From: JAYSYM01 sp964543475
Lineage (GTDB): Bacteria; Bdellovibrionota; Bdellovibrionia; Bdellovibrionales; JAMPXM01
Length of the DNA: 64,000 bases
NCBI GenBank assembly: GCA_964543475.1
Contig: CAZIYJ010000012.1
Coordinates: 1 to 64,000 of the forward strand
Direction: 5' to 3'
The notes under the pieces are model-generated. The model searched no databases. It worked only from the letters and a program-made list of their open reading frames with translations, and was not told the DNA's origin. Shown in pieces: positions 8,476 to 16,932 of the stretch (positions are counted from its first letter, which is position 1; every line of letters begins with the position of its first letter). Made by a program: the position numbers and the translations under genes.

Positions 8476-9868
8476 TCGTGTCCAAACCAAAGAGTTTTGT
8501 CGGATAATTACCGTCAAAGCAAGCGGCGCAAAATTTATTCGGCGCTTGGCCCACGGCTTCGTATAACCCTTCCATAGAAAGATACCCGAGTGAATCGGCT
8601 TCGACAAACTTACAAATCTCTTGGGTCGAGTGGCTTGATGCAATTAACTGCGATTTTTGTGGAGTGTCGACCCCGTAGTAACATGGACCTGTTGTCGGAG
8701 GGGCGGCGATTCGAAGATGAACTTCTTTAGCACCGGCTTGTCGGACAAGATTAACAATTTTCTTACTCGTAGTTCCGCGGACGAGCGAGTCATCCACTAA
8801 AATCACACGTTTACCCTTTAATATATGAGCCTGTGGATTAAGTTTTATCTTCACGCCAAAATTGCGAATCGACTGTTGAGGCTCGATGAAAGTCCGGCCT
8901 ACGTAATGATTGCGAATGATGCCAAGTTCAAAAGGTATTCCGCTTTGAGCACTGTAACCAATCGCTGCCGGCACTCCGCTATCTGGAACCGGAACGATAA
9001 TGTCAGCTTCGACTCCCGTTTCGCGAGCCAACATAGCGCCTGCACGCTTTCTTGATTCATAAACACTTGCTCCAAAAACTACTGAATCTGGGCGTGCAAA
9101 ATAAACATGTTCAAAAACACAGGCCGCTAATCGTGGGGCCTTGTTCGGCAACATTGTTGTCACTACACCACTCTTATCAATCTTAACAATTTCGCCCGGT
9201 GCAATTTCCCGCTCAAACTTGGCTCCGATTAAGTCGAAAGCACAAGTCTCACTAGCGATCACAGTTGCCAAACCATCGGCGTGCTCCAGTTTGCCTAGAA
9301 CAAGTGGTCTAAAACCATATGGGTCTCGAGCTGCATAAATCGCGTCGCGAGACATAAACGTTAAACTATAAGCGCCATCTAACTTAGGCAGAGAAGACTT
9401 AAGGCATTCAAGCATATCGTCACTTGGGTGCTTTGCGATTAAGTGCATTAAAACTTCTGTGTCGTTGGTTCCCTGAAAAATTGAGCCTGAAGACTTGAGC
9501 TCAAGGCGTAACGGGTCTGCATTCACAATATTTCCGTTATGAGCTACCGCAATGGGACCACTAAAGAGCTGCGCTGTTAGCGGCTGCGCATTACCAAGTG
9601 TATTACCGCCCGTCGTTGAATATCGAACGTGACCGATGGCGGCTGAACCTTTTAAAAAATCTAGATCAGTTTCATTGAACACATCTTGGACGAGACCTAA
9701 TCCTTTTTTGTGGAGTTGGTTATTCTCATACATCGTCACAATACCAGCGGACTCTTGTCCGCGATGCTGAAGAGCATAGAGCCCTAAATATGTGAGCCGA
9801 CTTGCTTCTGGGTGATTCCAGATGCCGAACACCCCACACTCGTCTCTGAATTTGTCATCAATTTGCAT
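8468..9868 (-). CDS. purF: Amidophosphoribosyltransferase, probable Fe-S type
   Basis: PurF commits PRPP to purine synthesis by transferring ammonia from glutamine to form phosphoribosylamine. I start it at the ATG at 9868 because AAGGA lies just upstream. This gives MQIDDKFRDEC, a ten-residue leader ending at the N-terminal nucleophile Cys, which would be exposed after propeptide removal. The protein is 466 residues. It has a class II glutamine amidotransferase domain (HVRYST, AHNGNIVN) and a phosphoribosyltransferase domain with the PRPP loop VILVDDSLVRGTTS. Cysteines in AACVFEHVYF, GPCYYG and CAACF match the four ligands of the Bacillus-type iron-sulfur PurF. It overlaps purL by 11 nt. Confidence 0.96.
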   Translation of the reverse strand: MQIDDKFRDECGVFGIWNHPEASRLTYLGLYALQHRGQESAGIVTMYENNQLHKKGLGLVQDVFNETDLDFLKGSAAIGHVRYSTTGGNTLGNAQPLTAQLFSGPIAVAHNGNIVNADPLRLELKSSGSIFQGTNDTEVLMHLIAKHPSDDMLECLKSSLPKLDGAYSLTFMSRDAIYAARDPYGFRPLVLGKLEHADGLATVIASETCAFDLIGAKFEREIAPGEIVKIDKSGVVTTMLPNKAPRLAACVFEHVYFARPDSVVFGASVYESRKRAGAMLARETGVEADIIVPVPDSGVPAAIGYSAQSGIPFELGIIRNHYVGRTFIEPQQSIRNFGVKIKLNPQAHILKGKRVILVDDSLVRGTTSKKIVNLVRQAGAKEVHLRIAAPPTTGPCYYGVDTPQKSQLIASSHSTQEICKFVEADSLGYLSMEGLYEAVGQAPNKFCAACFDGNYPTKLFGLDTSD

Positions 9869-12119
9869 AGAGTCCTTCAAAATTATCTCTCCATCCCCGC
9901 TCATATTCTTCGCGTAAGATTTCAGTTCGGCATTCAAAGAAGTTTTCAAAATTCAAAGTATCAGCTTGAGTTTCCCCGAGCGCTTGCGCCTCAAGATCCT
10001 TCAAGTTCTCTAGCTGACTATTGAAAGTTTCGAGAAACTGAGTTTCTTTGTAAGCGTCGACTTCGAATATCACTTCATAAAAGTGTTCTTCAAACAGACT
10101 ATCAGTATTCAATCCAGGGCGAATCGCTCTCAATGATTTCTCTGGGATCTGTGCACCAACTTTATCAGTACACATTTTTCCGATTGCGTAGGCCAAACCA
10201 AACTTTCCGACTACTCGCGAACTCAAAACAGAAGGTGACTTTGCGATTTTCTCAACTGCCTTAACAAAATCAGCAGCCTCCTCGATATTGTATCCGCTGT
10301 ATCTGCGCGCAGTTCCGATGAACTTGCTAGTGCCCTTTGCAATTTCCTGAATGAAGCCTCCCGATTTGATAATCGGAATTCTGACCACGTATAAACGATT
10401 ATTCGCTTTCACGAATTTTGACTGCGGAATATCTGTCAGCTCTCCCTCTTCTCTTAGACCAATGAGTCCGGTTGAAGGAGTTGAAGTAATGTTTTGACCA
10501 GTCGTTTCGTTATAGAAGCTCACATTTCCAGAAATTATCGGTGCGACTAAGCGCTCGCAGGCTTTGCTCAAGGCATTCAGTGAAGCAACAAACTCAGTCA
10601 TAATTTTTTCGCGCTCAGGATTTCCGTAATTCAAACAATCTGTTACAGCAAGAGTCGTGAAACCTTTTGCAGCAAGTTCGAGTGCCGGGTAAATCACGGC
10701 GTCCGCCCCGCCAATTAGAGCATCCATTCTCATGACATGAGGTCGACAGCCAAGCACGACTCCAAGAGAACGATTACTGTCAGCCAGCCGAACAATTCCT
10801 ACGCTATCACGACAATCGCGAACCGTGTTTGCTCCTACACGTTGATCGTATTGACGGTAAATCCAATCGCGGCTGGTGCCTCGAGAATCGCGAAGTAATT
10901 TATATAGCATACCTTTTGCGTCTGCTACTTCAGAGCCAAGCTCAGCAGAAGTTTTGGCTTCACTATGGGCTTCCCATTTTTTAAATGGGCGCTCGTACTG
11001 AGGAGCATTTTCCACCAGCAAATCAGGATCAATTGAAGTCAGAAGTTCGTTATGCCAGAACAGATCAACTGTTCTCTTTTCATGAACCTCGCCGACTTTG
11101 CATGCGTCGAGATCCCAGCGGTCAAAAATCGATTTAATTCGGGCGAATTTTTCAGGCTCACAAATCAAAAGCATTCGCTCCTGACTTTCGCTTAACAAAA
11201 TATCTTCGGGACTCATGCTTTCATCACGAAGAGGAACTTGATCGAGATGAAGACTTAAGCCCACTCCGCCTTTTGAGGCCATTTCAAAACTTGAGCTCGT
11301 GAGTCCCGCTGCGCCCATATCTTGAATTGCTACAACCAAATTTTCTTTCATGACTTCTAAGCAAGATTCAATCAAAAGCTTTTCGTAAAATGGGTCACCA
11401 ATTTGAACCGTCGGTCGTTTTGCCTTTGAATCTTCACCGAACGATTCAGACGCCATGCTTGCGCCGTGGACTCCGTCGCGACCAGTTTTTGCGCCAACAT
11501 AGACGACCCAGTTCCCAACGCCTTTTGCTTTTGACAAAAATACGTTTTCGCCAGGTCTAAAGAGACCTACAGCCATCGCATTGACGAGAATGTTATTGTT
11601 GTAAGACGAGTGGAACTCAGTTTGACCAGTAATTGTCGGAACACCGACGCAGTTACCGTATCCGCCAATGCCTCGCACAACTCCATCGACAAGAGTTTGC
11701 ATTCGCGGAGCTTTGGGCTCACCGAAACAAAGATAGTTAGCAAGCGCGATCGGTCGAGCGCCCATCGTGAAGATATCTCTTAAGATTCCGCCGACCCCAG
11801 TTGCAGCACCTTGATATGGCTCAATGAAACTCGGGTGATTATGGCTTTCAATTTTAAAAGCAACACGTTCACCGTGCCCTAGATCAACTACTCCTGCATT
11901 TTCACCAAAGCTCTGAACAACTCGCTCAGATTTATTGAAAAGTTTTTTAAGATGAACTTTCGAACTCTTGTAGGAACAGTGCTCACTCCAGAGAGCAGAG
12001 AACAATGCCCATTCGACATTTTTCGGTTCGCGACCAAGCAGCGTGCAAACCATCTCGTACTCTTTTTCGCTTAACCGGTAGGTCTTTAACTTTGATTTTA
12101 GTTCGTCGCTCACGTTCAC
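9858..12119 (-). CDS. purL: Phosphoribosylformylglycinamidine synthase subunit II (small-type PurL)
   Basis: PurL converts FGAR, ATP and ammonia to FGAM. At 753 residues it is the small form that needs separate PurQ (glutaminase) and PurS, and both are encoded just upstream. Family blocks include the N-terminal LWSEHCSYKSSK motif, KIESHNHPS, the glycine-rich GVGGILRDIF segment, and DMGAAGLTSSSFEMA. The start is GTG at 12119, directly after the purQ stop at 12120. A second GTG two codons later is possible. It overlaps purF by 11 nt, which suggests coupled translation through the complex-forming genes. Confidence 0.97.
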   Translation of the reverse strand: MNVSDELKSKLKTYRLSEKEYEMVCTLLGREPKNVEWALFSALWSEHCSYKSSKVHLKKLFNKSERVVQSFGENAGVVDLGHGERVAFKIESHNHPSFIEPYQGAATGVGGILRDIFTMGARPIALANYLCFGEPKAPRMQTLVDGVVRGIGGYGNCVGVPTITGQTEFHSSYNNNILVNAMAVGLFRPGENVFLSKAKGVGNWVVYVGAKTGRDGVHGASMASESFGEDSKAKRPTVQIGDPFYEKLLIESCLEVMKENLVVAIQDMGAAGLTSSSFEMASKGGVGLSLHLDQVPLRDESMSPEDILLSESQERMLLICEPEKFARIKSIFDRWDLDACKVGEVHEKRTVDLFWHNELLTSIDPDLLVENAPQYERPFKKWEAHSEAKTSAELGSEVADAKGMLYKLLRDSRGTSRDWIYRQYDQRVGANTVRDCRDSVGIVRLADSNRSLGVVLGCRPHVMRMDALIGGADAVIYPALELAAKGFTTLAVTDCLNYGNPEREKIMTEFVASLNALSKACERLVAPIISGNVSFYNETTGQNITSTPSTGLIGLREEGELTDIPQSKFVKANNRLYVVRIPIIKSGGFIQEIAKGTSKFIGTARRYSGYNIEEAADFVKAVEKIAKSPSVLSSRVVGKFGLAYAIGKMCTDKVGAQIPEKSLRAIRPGLNTDSLFEEHFYEVIFEVDAYKETQFLETFNSQLENLKDLEAQALGETQADTLNFENFFECRTEILREEYERGWRDNFEGLYAN

Positions 12120-12770
12120 CTACTTGAAGAATGAAAAACCATCTTTGCCGCCCATCCAATCGAACATCGCTCGTTCAGGGTGAGGCATAAGAGCAGCTAC
12201 GTTTTTTTCTTTGTTCATCACGCCTGCAACATTGCCGACGGAACCATTCGGATTGTCTTCGTATAAAAACCAAATCTGTTCGTTATCTTGTATCTCGCGA
12301 AGCCCATCGCCATCGATGTGATAACGACCATCTGCATGTGCGATCGGCAACCTGACGCGATCTTCAGATTTTAAAGCTCCAGCAAAATGCTTATTGGATC
12401 CAAAATTTACCAAGGTCACCCAGTCATCATTGAATCGAAGGGTTTTATTGCGAGTTAATACTCCCGGAAGAAGTCCGGCCTCGCACAAGATCTGAAAGCC
12501 ATTACAAATTCCTAAAATTGGAACACCTTGCTTTGCGGCTTCACGTACAGACTTCATCACCGGAGAGCGAGCTGCTAAAGCTCCCGCTCTTAAATAGTCT
12601 CCGTAACTAAACCCGCCCGGCAAAAAGAGCGCGCTGTAGGCTTTCGGATCAAACTGATCTTGATGCCAAAGCCATTCAGCTTGATGGCCTGCGTTTTCAA
12701 TTGCACCAAAAACATCCCGGTCACAATTAGTGCCAGGAAATCTTAGTACGCCACACTTCTTGCTACTCAT
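12120..12770 (-). CDS. purQ: Phosphoribosylformylglycinamidine synthase subunit I (glutaminase)
   Basis: PurQ supplies ammonia from glutamine to PurL. The 216-residue protein is a class I glutamine amidotransferase. The nucleophile elbow is LGICNGFQIL with the catalytic Cys, preceded by FLPGGFSYGDYLRAGA, and the His-Glu pair lies in MPHPERAMF near the C-terminus. The N-terminus CGVLRFPGTNCDRD is typical of PurQ. Its ATG shares one base with the purS stop (TAATG), and AAGGA sits upstream. The PurS-PurQ-PurL gene order gives the three-subunit complex. Confidence 0.97.
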   Translation of the reverse strand: MSSKKCGVLRFPGTNCDRDVFGAIENAGHQAEWLWHQDQFDPKAYSALFLPGGFSYGDYLRAGALAARSPVMKSVREAAKQGVPILGICNGFQILCEAGLLPGVLTRNKTLRFNDDWVTLVNFGSNKHFAGALKSEDRVRLPIAHADGRYHIDGDGLREIQDNEQIWFLYEDNPNGSVGNVAGVMNKEKNVAALMPHPERAMFDWMGGKDGFSFFK

Positions 12771-13018
12771 TAGCTGTTTCCTTGTGTGTCGAGCTCGTAA
12801 TTTTCAATGAGAGGATTATGCAGCACATTCTCAGCAATCTCTTTTGCCTTGGCCATCGCCGTCGCTTGATCGCCGTCAGCAAACTCAAGAACAACATAGC
12901 GACCGACTCTGCACGCAGAAACATTTTGACCCGACTGACGAAGAGTATTTTCGACTGCGCGCCCTTGAGTATCGAGAACTTCTTTTCGAGGCATCACTTT
13001 GACACCGATTTTAATCAT
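12770..13018 (-). CDS. purS: Phosphoribosylformylglycinamidine synthase, PurS subunit
   Basis: PurS is the small structural subunit that joins PurL and PurQ. I start it at the ATG at 13018, which forms an ATGA overlap with the purC stop and follows a GGGGA site. The five-codon upstream extension reads through purC. The 82-residue product starts MIKIGVKVMPRKEVLDTQG and contains AVENTLRQSG and CRVGRYVVLEF, the usual PurS beta-alpha-beta pattern. Presence of PurS, a Bacillus-like arrangement, explains the short PurL. Confidence 0.95.
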   Translation of the reverse strand: MIKIGVKVMPRKEVLDTQGRAVENTLRQSGQNVSACRVGRYVVLEFADGDQATAMAKAKEIAENVLHNPLIENYELDTQGNS

Positions 13019-13755
13019 ATCGTTGGTCCCCATTTTTTTAACAATCGATCATAGACTTGTTCATAATTTTCTTTGATCGAACCTAGATCTCGACGGAATC
13101 GATCTTTATCCATTTTTTCGTTGGTCTGTTTATCCCACAACCGACAGCTGTCAGGAGTGATTTCATCAGCCAAGATTGGCTCACCCGAAGTGTCGACTCC
13201 GAATTCAATTTTGAAATCAATTAAACGGATTTCCACCGCCTCAAAAATCTCTTTTAAAGCCATGTTAATTGAAAGTGCTCGAGCTTTTACTTTATCAAGA
13301 TCACTTTGCGCCGGTACCACTTTTAGCATCAAAGCTTGCTCGTCGCTTATGAATGGATCAGCTAGAGCGTCTTCTTTGTAAAAGAACTCAAGCAAAGGCT
13401 TCTCTAGTGGCGTGCCTTCTTCAAGATTAAACTTCTTCGCGGTCGAGCCAGCCAAGACGTTTCGGATGACCACTTCAAGCTTTAACATCTTTAATTGCTT
13501 CGTGATCATGTCATTAGTTCCGGGCTCAGCTACTCGATGTGTCTTAATGCCGCGTTTTTCAAGTAGCTTGTAAATGAGAGTCGTGATGTCTCGATTGAGC
13601 CGACCCTTTCCTTCAAACTCTCCTTTTTTTAGAGCGTTAAAGGCTGTGAGGCTATTTTTAAATTCTTGCCAGATTAAATTCGGATGATCTTTCACCGAAT
13701 AAAGACGTTTAGCTTTGCCTTCGTAAACGAGTTCACCTTTTTGGTAGCTAATCAT
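13015..13755 (-). CDS. purC: SAICAR synthase
   Basis: PurC condenses CAIR with aspartate, using ATP, to give SAICAR. The 246-residue protein has the expected beginning (LVYEGKAKRLYSV), the central FYKEDALADPFIS segment, LIDFKIEFGV, and the signature LADEITPDSCRLWD. The length is normal for bacterial PurC. The ATG overlaps the purB stop as ATGA, and AAGGTGA lies upstream. It is coupled to purS downstream in the same way. Confidence 0.97.
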   Translation of the reverse strand: MISYQKGELVYEGKAKRLYSVKDHPNLIWQEFKNSLTAFNALKKGEFEGKGRLNRDITTLIYKLLEKRGIKTHRVAEPGTNDMITKQLKMLKLEVVIRNVLAGSTAKKFNLEEGTPLEKPLLEFFYKEDALADPFISDEQALMLKVVPAQSDLDKVKARALSINMALKEIFEAVEIRLIDFKIEFGVDTSGEPILADEITPDSCRLWDKQTNEKMDKDRFRRDLGSIKENYEQVYDRLLKKWGPTI

Positions 13756-15074
13756 CGTTTCACCTTTTTGCTAGTTGCATGACTCAAGTATCCGCTGCGG
13801 CTCAAAACTTGCGATGCACTTTCTTGATGTCGTTTTCCAGAGAAGACGGTTTTAATTTCTTTCAAGCTTAAGTGCTTTGTCACTTCTTTGTCTTTTGATA
13901 CTTTCGCTTCAAGCTGTTCACCTGCTTTTAACGAATGGCTCAATCGCTGAACAGTTTTGTATGCGTCTTCGCGACTTACCCCCGCCTCGACAAGCGAAAG
14001 AAGTAAATGGGAGCTAAAAAGTGTTCCTTGCGAATGCTCCATGTTTTGTCTCATGCGCTTAGAGTCTACAAAGAGACCTTTAATCAAAACCGCCATTCGG
14101 TCGCATGCATAGTCGGCCAAAATAAATGCATCCGGGAAGATCACTCGCTCAACACTTGAATGACTAATGTCTCGCTCATGCCAGAGAGCCACATCTTCAA
14201 TGGCTGCGTGAGAATAGGCGCGCAATAATCTTGCACAGCCAGTTAAATTCTCGGCGCTGATTGGATTTTTCTTATGAGGCATGGCCGATGAGCCCTTTTG
14301 ACCTGGAGTAAATCCCTCAACTACTTCTCCAACCTCTGTTCGCTGAAGATGCCGAAGCTCGACTGACAACCGCTCAAGACCCGCGCCAAAACACGCAAGT
14401 GAGAAAAACAGTTCTGCATGTCGGTCTCTTGGAATAACTTGGGTCGCAATTTTTTCTGGAACCAACTTTAGCGATTCGCAGACAAGAGCTTCAACTTTTT
14501 CTGTTTGAGTTGAATAAGTCCCCACTGCACCGCTGAGTTTTCCGATCATCATCTGTTGCAACGCTCGCTGAAGTCGTTCTTCATTTCGTTCGACCTCGGC
14601 AAAAAAACCAGCAAGCTTCAAACCGAAAGTCGTTGGCTCAGCATGCATACCATGTGTGCGTCCGGCGCAAATCGTATTCGCATGTTTTCGAATTTGAATT
14701 TTCAATTCGGTTTTTAACTTAACAATTGAGTTCTGCAAAACTTTTCCGGCATCACGAACCATAAGGCTCATTGCTGTGTCGAGCGCATCAGAACTCGTGA
14801 GCCCAAAGTGAACGTATCTTCCGTTTTCACCGACGTTTTCTGCTACGTTAGAAACAAAGGCGATCACATCGTGCTTTGTTGTTTTCTCGAGTTCGAGAAT
14901 TCTCTTTACGTTAAATTTTGCTTTCTTTTGAATATCACGAGCGGCCGCTTGTGGAATCAACCCTAGCGCGGCCTGAGCTTTAGCAACGGCAATCTCAACT
15001 TCGAGCATCTTTGCAAAGCGATTTTCTTGGTCCCAAACTCGACCCATCTCAGCTCTTGTGTAACGCTCGATCAT
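13752..15074 (-). CDS. purB: Adenylosuccinate lyase
   Basis: PurB cleaves SAICAR to AICAR and adenylosuccinate to AMP, acting twice in purine synthesis. The 440-residue protein belongs to the fumarase/aspartase superfamily. It shows the N-terminal YTRAEMGRVWDQENRF, the TSSDALDTAMSLM block, the RTHGMHAEPTTFG histidine motif, and the signature GSSAMPHKKNPISAENL with the catalytic serine loop. The start ATG overlaps the stop of the upstream unknown gene (ATGA). Confidence 0.97.
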   Translation of the reverse strand: MIERYTRAEMGRVWDQENRFAKMLEVEIAVAKAQAALGLIPQAAARDIQKKAKFNVKRILELEKTTKHDVIAFVSNVAENVGENGRYVHFGLTSSDALDTAMSLMVRDAGKVLQNSIVKLKTELKIQIRKHANTICAGRTHGMHAEPTTFGLKLAGFFAEVERNEERLQRALQQMMIGKLSGAVGTYSTQTEKVEALVCESLKLVPEKIATQVIPRDRHAELFFSLACFGAGLERLSVELRHLQRTEVGEVVEGFTPGQKGSSAMPHKKNPISAENLTGCARLLRAYSHAAIEDVALWHERDISHSSVERVIFPDAFILADYACDRMAVLIKGLFVDSKRMRQNMEHSQGTLFSSHLLLSLVEAGVSREDAYKTVQRLSHSLKAGEQLEAKVSKDKEVTKHLSLKEIKTVFSGKRHQESASQVLSRSGYLSHATSKKVKR

Positions 15075-16399
15075 TCAGCCCGCTTTCTATCATCTTTGGC
15101 TTGTTGTTTGGCTTTTTGCTTTTGAAGTCTTTGCGCTTCTTTTAGTTCACGCTTCGCTTGGCGTGCATCCCATACCCGTCGAATTTCTTCGAGCTTTGAT
15201 AAAACGCCTCGATAAGCAAGAAACTTACTTAGCGGATCGACACCCTTCCAGTGCTCGGGGCCACTTACAAAAACATTCTTCGATATTTTTTCTCTTAAAT
15301 TTTTAATTTGCGAATAATCATAAACTTGCCAAGCGGGAGCCGAATCACCTGAGTAGCGCGCAGTTGCTTCAGCCCAAGGTAATCTTTGGTTGACGACCGA
15401 AAGAAGCTCACTAGCTTGCTCATCAAAGTAACCTGAGCCTGTTTGGTGAGATGGTAATCTCATCCAGCAAATCCAGTACTCATTTGTCGTTCGAACATTG
15501 ACTGCATTTGAATGCGTCCAGGGCAAATGCGGATCACCAAGAAGTACGAAGCTCTGGGGAACTTCTTGAGGTTGCTCTTTGAAACTCACTATAAACTTGC
15601 GCCACTGCCAATCAGACTTTGGCTTCACATTTCCGTAGTAAGATTTCGAAAATTCTTTTGCAACCTTGTCAGTCTCAAAACTTGTTAGACACCAGACTAA
15701 GCTGCGAGTTTCAATTTCGCCGTGCTTTGCACTCAATACGACTTGTTCATCACCGTTAATTTTAGCCGAAATAATTTCTGGATCTTCAACCACCTCGACA
15801 TTTAATGCTCGAAGTTGCTGTAAACTCTTTTTGTGCGAACCTTGATCTAAACTGCGAACAAAATATCGCGAGAAAAACGGCGTCGCAAAATCATTTTCGA
15901 GCGAGCTAACATGATCACGAAATTCGTTAGAATGAAATTGGTGCATGAATCGAACAAGCCACGAATTCTCAAATGGGAGCTTGGCTAGCTGTGACCGCTC
16001 ATTCTTAAGTCGAATGTCTGACAAATCACCGACCATGTGAAGATAGTTTCGAACCGCAAGTGAAAGTGCGCGTTCTTGGGTGTGAAATGTTGAGAGCTGA
16101 CTTGAACCTTCAAGAGGCCCATCTTTGAGCCAAATGGTGTAGCCGTTTTGAACTTGCTCTACGGTGTCTGCACCAAACTCCGTAGACCAGTGACTTTTTT
16201 GAGAGCCAGAAACTAAATCAGTTTCAAGTAGTCCAAAAGGGCCTTCGTAATCTTCGGGCGTGAATGGACCGAGTGCTCCAGTGAAATCAAAGAGCGAAAC
16301 TTTCCAGCCGAGTTCGCTTAGGTGGCTTGCAAGCCAATGACCTCTGCCATAAGCCGACGCAATAACAACGTCTTTTCGATCTAAGGATATCGTCGCCAT
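15071..16399 (-). CDS. Unknown protein, possibly FAD/NAD-linked oxidoreductase-like, inside the pur operon
   Basis: The 442-residue protein is not recognised as a purine enzyme. Its N-terminus (VVIASAYGRGHWLASHLSELG) looks like a dinucleotide-binding beta-alpha-beta unit, but the glycine pattern is imperfect. A middle segment (LRALNVEVVEDPEIISAKI, then VWCLTS) resembles the second FAD-binding stretch of amine-oxidase-like flavoproteins, and VFVSGPEHWKGVDPLSKF may be the C-terminal flavin-fold return. It ends in a very Lys/Arg-rich helix (roughly the last 35 residues). It overlaps purN by 19 nt and purB by 4 nt, so it is firmly coupled to purine genes. GAGGAGG lies upstream of the ATG. No signal peptide is seen. 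Function is unknown. Confidence 0.7.
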   Translation of the reverse strand: MATISLDRKDVVIASAYGRGHWLASHLSELGWKVSLFDFTGALGPFTPEDYEGPFGLLETDLVSGSQKSHWSTEFGADTVEQVQNGYTIWLKDGPLEGSSQLSTFHTQERALSLAVRNYLHMVGDLSDIRLKNERSQLAKLPFENSWLVRFMHQFHSNEFRDHVSSLENDFATPFFSRYFVRSLDQGSHKKSLQQLRALNVEVVEDPEIISAKINGDEQVVLSAKHGEIETRSLVWCLTSFETDKVAKEFSKSYYGNVKPKSDWQWRKFIVSFKEQPQEVPQSFVLLGDPHLPWTHSNAVNVRTTNEYWICWMRLPSHQTGSGYFDEQASELLSVVNQRLPWAEATARYSGDSAPAWQVYDYSQIKNLREKISKNVFVSGPEHWKGVDPLSKFLAYRGVLSKLEEIRRVWDARQAKRELKEAQRLQKQKAKQQAKDDRKRAE

Positions 16400-16932
16400 C
16401 TTAAGAAGGCCTCCTCAACCAAGCGTTGCTCGTCAATGTGAACTTTAAATTCAGCAGTTGAGAGAGAATACTCCGGGATCTCTTGAGAGCTCAAGCATCG
16501 TCTTTGCAAAATTGTTTTCCCTGCGTCGACTTCTGCCACTACTTCGTGAACCGTTACTCCCATGTCTGCCCGCTCCGCAAAACTTCGCTCGATACTCTCA
16601 AGACCTGGGTAATTTGGCAGCAGACTTGGATGTAGATTGACGATTTTGCGCGACCATTCCTCAACAAAATGCTCAGGAATCACTCTCATGAACCCGAGCA
16701 GGAAAATTCGATTAATTCCGCGGCGCTTTAGCTCTTGATCGATTGCGGTCCACTGAATTGGACGCGGCAAGATAAGGACCGGAATTCCCGCCCGACGAGC
16801 ACGCAGAACTCCGAGTGCTTTTTCTGAGGAACTTACTACGACCTTAATTTTTTCGCTTTGAAGAAGATTTAAAAGAGACGAGAGATTTGAGCCGCGACCC
16901 GAGATAAAGATGGCCCATCTCTCAGTAAACAA
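16381..16932 (-). CDS. purN: Phosphoribosylglycinamide formyltransferase
   Basis: PurN transfers a formyl group from 10-formyltetrahydrofolate to GAR. The 183-residue protein has the N-terminal FISGRGSNLSSLL phosphate-binding motif, NLHPSLLPNYPG with the catalytic Asn and His, and VAEVDAGKTI with the catalytic Asp. The start is a TTG at 16932 inside the purM 3' end, preceded by AAAGAGG at good spacing. The overlap with purM is 11 nt. The length is slightly short but complete for the family. Confidence 0.94.
   Translation of the reverse strand: MFTERWAIFISGRGSNLSSLLNLLQSEKIKVVVSSSEKALGVLRARRAGIPVLILPRPIQWTAIDQELKRRGINRIFLLGFMRVIPEHFVEEWSRKIVNLHPSLLPNYPGLESIERSFAERADMGVTVHEVVAEVDAGKTILQRRCLSSQEIPEYSLSTAEFKVHIDEQRLVEEAFLRWRRYP

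Noticed and set aside
8476..8643. Fifty-six extra codons at the ldcA N-terminus
   Set aside because: They lie inside the purF 3' end and add no family sequence. The family begins at the GTG at 8475.
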